Shown piece after piece: positions 60,669 through 64,000 of a stretch of DNA of 64,000 nucleotides. The stretch is from assembly GCF_035712445.1 (NCBI RefSeq), contig NZ_DASTAT010000002.1:31530-95529 (forward strand), read 5' to 3'. The notes below the pieces were generated by a model. That model was not told the DNA's origin. It worked only from the letters and a program-made list of their open reading frames with translations, and ran no database searches. Every line of letters starts with the position of its first letter. Within the stretch, counting starts at the first letter, position 1. A program made the translations under genes and the position numbers. The DNA is from Oligoflexus sp. Lineage in GTDB: Bacteria > Bdellovibrionota_B > Oligoflexia > Oligoflexales > Oligoflexaceae.

Positions 60669-63560
60669 ATGCGACTCGGACTCCGCATCCTGCCCTTGCT
60701 CATGGCCTTGACACCAGGCCTGATCCAGGCGGCTTCGCCGGCAAAGTCGGCGACGAAAACCGATAATATTTTGCCCTTGACGGTTACGGAAAAGACGCTG
60801 CCGAATGGCCTGAAAGTCATCGTGGTGCCCACGGGCTTTCCCAATTTGGTATCCCTGCAAATTCCCGTGCTGACCGGATCCCGCAATGAAGTGGAGGAAG
60901 GCAAGACCGGCTTCGCCCATTTCTTCGAGCACATGATGTTCCGCGGGACCAAAAATACGCCGCCTGAAGTCTATCAGGGTTATCTGACCCGCATGGGTGC
61001 GCGGCAGAACGCCTATACGACGAACGACTATACGAATTATCACACCACCTTTTCCAAAGATGATTTGGAATTGATGATGAAGATCGAAGCGGATCGCTTC
61101 CAGAATCTGGAATATCCGGAATCCGCATTCAAGACCGAGGCCCGCGCCGTGCTCGGTGAATACAATAAAAACAGCGCGAACCCCATGTCGAAGCTTTATG
61201 AAGTCACCAAAGACAAGGCGTTCACCACGCATACCTATAAGCATACGACGATGGGCTTCATCAAAGACATCGAGGATATGCCCAACCAGTACGCGTATTC
61301 CAAAGTCTTCTTCGACCGCTGGTATCGTCCCGAGAATACCGCCATCATCGTGGCCGGTGATGTGCAGCCGGCGCAGGTGATGAAGCTGGTGGAAAAATAC
61401 TGGAGCAGCTGGAAGCCTGGTTCGTTCAAGTCGAATATTCCGAAAGAACCGCCTGCTCAAGGTCCCGTTTATGTGCATGTGCCCTGGACGAGCCCGACGC
61501 CGCCCATGGTTTCGGTTGCGTTCCACGGTCCGGCCTTTTCCGTCAAGGATAAGGACTATGCGGCTCTGGATCTTTTCTTCGACCTCGCGTTTGGGGAAAC
61601 ATCGGATATCTATAAGCAGCTGGTGATCGACGAGCAGAAGGTGACCCGTCTGGGGGCGATGTCGTCGAGTTCGCAGGATCCTGACCTTTTCGCGGTGAAC
61701 GCGATGGTGAAAGATGTCAAGGACGTGCCTTATGTCCGTGACGCGATCATGAAGGTTTTTGCGAAGAGCCTGAGTGAGCCGATCAGTGCGGATCGTTTGA
61801 ACGAAGTGCGTTCGAATATTCGTTATAGCTTCGCTCGTCGCCTTGATAATACGGAAAGCATAGCCTCGACGCTGGCGACCTTTGTTCGCTATGATCGGAA
61901 GTACGAGACTCTGAATCAATACTTCACCTTCAGCGCGACCATCACACCGGCCGATGTTCAGAAGGCGGCTCAGAAATATTTTACGGATAAGAATTTGGTC
62001 GTTTCCACGCTGTCTCAGGAAGCTTTGCCTGAGACCACGGGAAAACTCCCCGCGTTGGCCTCGTTTCAGCCTGTTCGGGCTCAGAAGGTCAATATTCCGG
62101 TGATCGCGCAGAAGAACCAGATTCCGCTTTTGAATATCAAGCTGCAATTCAAGGTTGGTTCCGCTCAGGATCCTGCGGGCAAGGAAGGTCTTGCTTATCT
62201 TGCAGCGTCCATGATATCCGACGCAGGTTCGGAGCGCTATCATTACGACGAGCTGCAAAAGGCCCTGTTCCCCATGGCCGCTGGCTTCGGTAGTCTGCCG
62301 GATAAGGAAGTCACCACCTTTACGATTTCCACGCACAAGGATCACGCGCAGAAGGTAATAGGTCTTCTGTCTCCCAGTCTTTTGGCTCCCGGTTTCCGTG
62401 ATGAGGATTTCCAGCGTTTGAAATCCGTGCAGCTGAATAACCTGAAAAACAGTCTGCGGAATAATAATGAGGAAGAGCTGGGCAAAGAGCGTCTTCAGGA
62501 ATGGGTCTTCGCCGGCACACCCTATGGCCATCCGGTGATTGGGACTGTGAAGGGTCTGGAGAGCATCACGCTCGATGATGTGAAGAATTTTGTGAAGAAG
62601 GCCTATACCCGCAGCAACGTGACCATCGGCGTCAACGGTAGCATTTCCAATGAAACGCTGGCCATGCTGCAGAGTGAGTTGAGTCAGCTGCCGGAAGGTC
62701 CCGCGCTGGCCCCTGCGAAAAATATCGCGGGTGCGAAGCCCAAGGGTCTGGAGGTCAACATCATCGAAAAAGGCACGCGGGCTACTGCGATTTCCTTCGG
62801 GGCGCCGATTGAAGTCACCCGCTCGCATCCTGACTTCGCAGCGCTGTGGCTGGCTCGGTCCTGGTTGGGTGAGCATAGAAGCTCGATGTCGCACCTTTAT
62901 GAGCGTATCCGTGAAGTCCGCGGGATGAACTATGGTGATTATGCTTATATTGAAGCCTTTCCTGGCGGCATGTACTCCTTCTTCCCGAGTCCCAATATCG
63001 TCCGTCAGGCGCAGCTATTTGAGGTCTGGATCCGTCCGGTCCAGCCTGAGAATGCTCATCATGCTCTGCGGATCGCGCTTTATGAGCTGGATAAACTTAT
63101 CAAGAACGGGCTGAGTCAGGACGACTTTGAAAAAACCCGCGAGTACATCATGAAGAACGTCTTCGTCATGACCGCGACCCAGGACCAACAGATTGGCTAT
63201 GCGCTCGATTCCGCCTGGTACGGCACGCCGGAATACACAGCCTACATGCGCGACCGTCTGAGCAAGCTGACGCTCGACGATGTGAACAAAGCCATTCGGA
63301 AGCACTTCTCTGCCCAGAATTTGCGCATCGTCATGATTACTCAGGATGCCCAGGGGCTGAAGAAGCGCCTGGCGTCGGACGCGGTGTCCACGGTGAAGTA
63401 TGATGGGGAGAAGCCCCAGGAGCTCCTGGACGAGGATAAGCTGATTGGCAGCATGAAGCTGAACATCCCCGAGTCCGCCATCAGCATTACCAAAGTGGAT
63501 GATGTCTTCAAAGACGCGGCTCCGTTGAAGGTGACCTCTTCCTCGGATTCACGTCAGTGA
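60669..63560 (+). CDS. M16 (insulinase-type) zinc metallopeptidase, two-repeat form
   Basis: A 963-residue protein with a signal peptide, so periplasmic or exported. The first M16 repeat holds the inverted zinc motif HFFEH (His84, Glu87, His88) and, downstream, TEARAVLGEYNK with the third ligand Glu. The second repeat (from about 480) lacks the motif, as usual. The length fits the pitrilysin-like single-chain form. Such clamshell proteases cut small unfolded peptides inside a chamber. A divergent promoter region of 129 bases is shared with the OvoA-like gene. A good SD (AAGGAG) lies ahead of the start. Confidence 0.93.
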   Translation: MRLGLRILPLLMALTPGLIQAASPAKSATKTDNILPLTVTEKTLPNGLKVIVVPTGFPNLVSLQIPVLTGSRNEVEEGKTGFAHFFEHMMFRGTKNTPPEVYQGYLTRMGARQNAYTTNDYTNYHTTFSKDDLELMMKIEADRFQNLEYPESAFKTEARAVLGEYNKNSANPMSKLYEVTKDKAFTTHTYKHTTMGFIKDIEDMPNQYAYSKVFFDRWYRPENTAIIVAGDVQPAQVMKLVEKYWSSWKPGSFKSNIPKEPPAQGPVYVHVPWTSPTPPMVSVAFHGPAFSVKDKDYAALDLFFDLAFGETSDIYKQLVIDEQKVTRLGAMSSSSQDPDLFAVNAMVKDVKDVPYVRDAIMKVFAKSLSEPISADRLNEVRSNIRYSFARRLDNTESIASTLATFVRYDRKYETLNQYFTFSATITPADVQKAAQKYFTDKNLVVSTLSQEALPETTGKLPALASFQPVRAQKVNIPVIAQKNQIPLLNIKLQFKVGSAQDPAGKEGLAYLAASMISDAGSERYHYDELQKALFPMAAGFGSLPDKEVTTFTISTHKDHAQKVIGLLSPSLLAPGFRDEDFQRLKSVQLNNLKNSLRNNNEEELGKERLQEWVFAGTPYGHPVIGTVKGLESITLDDVKNFVKKAYTRSNVTIGVNGSISNETLAMLQSELSQLPEGPALAPAKNIAGAKPKGLEVNIIEKGTRATAISFGAPIEVTRSHPDFAALWLARSWLGEHRSSMSHLYERIREVRGMNYGDYAYIEAFPGGMYSFFPSPNIVRQAQLFEVWIRPVQPENAHHALRIALYELDKLIKNGLSQDDFEKTREYIMKNVFVMTATQDQQIGYALDSAWYGTPEYTAYMRDRLSKLTLDDVNKAIRKHFSAQNLRIVMITQDAQGLKKRLASDAVSTVKYDGEKPQELLDEDKLIGSMKLNIPESAISITKVDDVFKDAAPLKVTSSSDSRQ

Positions 63561-63612
63561 AAAAAAGTTCTTGCAAGGTGGAGGGATTTCAGGCAAATCT
63601 ACTAGCTCCTGA

Positions 63613-63688
63613 GGGGGTTTAGCTCAGTTGGTAGAGCGTTAGATTTGCATTCTAAAGGTCAGCGGTTCGATCCCGCTAACCTCCACCA
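63613..63688 (+). tRNA. tRNA-Ala (anticodon UGC)
   Basis: A complete cloverleaf with encoded CCA (63686-63688). The acceptor stem pairs 63613-63619 with 63678-63684 and includes a G3-U70 pair, the alanine identity mark. The D arm is GCTCAGTTGGTAGAGC. The anticodon loop TTTGCAT gives UGC. The T loop is GTTCGATCC within its stem. It is not within an rRNA operon here. Confidence 0.96.
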
Positions 63689-63689
63689 G

Positions 63690-63721
63690 AAAAAAGCCGG
63701 CTTAATAAGCCGGCTTTTTTT
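63690..63721 (+). terminator. Rho-independent terminator of the tRNA gene
   Basis: A perfect stem of at least 9 bp (within 63694-63716, arms AAGCCGGCT and AGCCGGCTT) is followed by a run of seven T. The A-rich left flank makes it work on both strands. Confidence 0.9.
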
Positions 63722-63750
63722 ATTCCTGAAGGATTGAAATGCAATGATAG

Positions 63751-63900
63751 GCTCTTCCCGATTCAGTGTGGGTGTCACCCTCAAGCCCTTCATGCGCACA
63801 GATTTAAAAGCCTTAGTCTATAGTGGCTCTTCCCGATTCAGTGTGGGTGTCACCCTCAAGCCCTTCATGCGCACAGATTCAAAAGCCTTAGTCTATAGTT
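63751..63900. repeat. 75-bp tandem direct repeat at the end of the IS element
   Basis: Two copies (63751-63825 and 63826-63900) differ by one base in the GATTTAAAA/GATTCAAAA stretch. Each begins at GCTCTTCCCGATTCAGTG, the likely terminal inverted repeat, and includes the last 11 or so codons and stop of the transposase. The left copy is thus a duplicated IS end without a full gene. Confidence 0.9.
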
Positions 63901-64000
63901 TTTGAACTCCTTGAACCCGTAAGCCCTTCTCTGGCAAAGCTTTGCCTTTCGATTAAAGCCCTCAACGCGACCGTTGCTCATGCCTTTATGTCGGTGATAA
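63826..64000 (-). mobile_element. ISL3-like insertion sequence, 3' end only
   Basis: The element enters from the right edge. Its terminal repeat (GGCTCTTCCCGATTC, near 63825) and the transposase 3' end are in the window; the rest and the other end are not, so length, target repeats and activity cannot be judged. It lies 137 bases downstream of tRNA-Ala. Confidence 0.75.
63865..64000 (-). CDS. ISL3-family transposase, C-terminal fragment
   Basis: The last 44 codons and TGA (63867-63865) are visible. They read SNGRVEGFNRKAKLCQRRAYG and onward to a KNYRLRLLNLCA end, the typical C-terminal motif of ISL3 transposases, which have the catalytic Glu in the NGRVEG segment. The gene continues past 64000. 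It is cut by the window edge, not by mutation, as far as can be seen. Confidence 0.85.
   Translation of the reverse strand, partial: YHRHKGMSNGRVEGFNRKAKLCQRRAYGFKEFKNYRLRLLNLCA

Noticed and set aside
60627-62894. Minus-strand open frame of 755 codons opposite the M16 protease gene
   Set aside because: It mirrors the codon pattern of a well-supported gene, has Arg/His/Ile-rich composition with no domain, and would overlap the true gene over its whole length.
63751-63900. Two direct repeats considered as a CRISPR start
   Set aside because: There are only two copies with no spacer between them, and they carry the 3' end of a transposase gene.

Overview
The window looks like chromosomal DNA of a Gram-negative, moderately GC-rich bacterium. 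Many predicted outer-membrane lipoproteins, two SLT-type lytic transglycosylases, a system I cytochrome c maturation locus, HD-GYP and hybrid-kinase signalling, and response regulators with a long C-terminal tail typical of delta-like lineages suggest the Bdellovibrionota/Oligoflexia. That placement is inference from gene content; there is no rRNA in the window. Nearly all of the DNA is ordinary housekeeping and envelope genes with good Shine-Dalgarno (SD) sites. The only mobile DNA seen is the 3' end of an ISL3-type element at the right edge.

Layout. 1-4 kb: end of a VWA lipoprotein gene, then tldD-tldE-bcp. 4-9.4 kb: a PLA2-like lipoprotein, a lipoprotein of unknown role, a soluble lytic transglycosylase and a metallophosphoesterase. 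9.4-14.3 kb: HU, a DnaQ-like exonuclease, a GAF/HD-GYP protein, aat, rpsU and a YigZ protein. 14.3-17.8 kb: an MCP-like protein without che genes, an MltD-like transglycosylase and a small membrane protein. 17.8-22.2 kb: a 26-codon ORF, a three-gene ABC-2 exporter and a third TldD-like protease. 22.3-29.3 kb: a CcmI C-terminal domain protein, two low-complexity lipoproteins, an HD-GYP protein and the ccmF-ccmH locus. 29.5-39.7 kb: mtaB, a candidate small RNA, a GH13 amylase, glyoxalase, a birA-coaX fusion, nadC, a response regulator, an rdgC-like gene and an ICMT-like enzyme. 39.7-52.2 kb: a repeat-rich protein, an EamA transporter, a ChaN-like lipoprotein, a hybrid kinase, a large VWA lipoprotein, efp, an NlpC/P60 protein with a Cys-rich insert and a VTT-lipase fusion. 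52.2-60.5 kb: panP, a receiver protein, a DDAH-like enzyme, two small secreted proteins and an ovothiol-like operon. 60.6-64 kb: an M16 protease, tRNA-Ala(UGC) and the IS end.

The most striking system is the two-gene operon at 56374-60539. A 995-residue protein joins an OvoA-type 5-histidylcysteine sulfoxide synthase (DinB-like plus FGE-like domains, with HxxxH iron ligands) to a complete group II PLP decarboxylase, in the place where canonical OvoA carries its methyltransferase. Twenty bases downstream lies a class V PLP enzyme that could be the C-S lyase. Together they predict a decarboxylated thiohistidine (thiohistamine-like) product instead of ovothiol. Other items worth a look are a shared motif just after the lipobox cysteine in four lipoproteins, a small peptide ORF ahead of an exporter with a TldD-like protease next door, a VTT-hydrolase fusion, and a candidate ~135-nt RNA downstream of mtaB.
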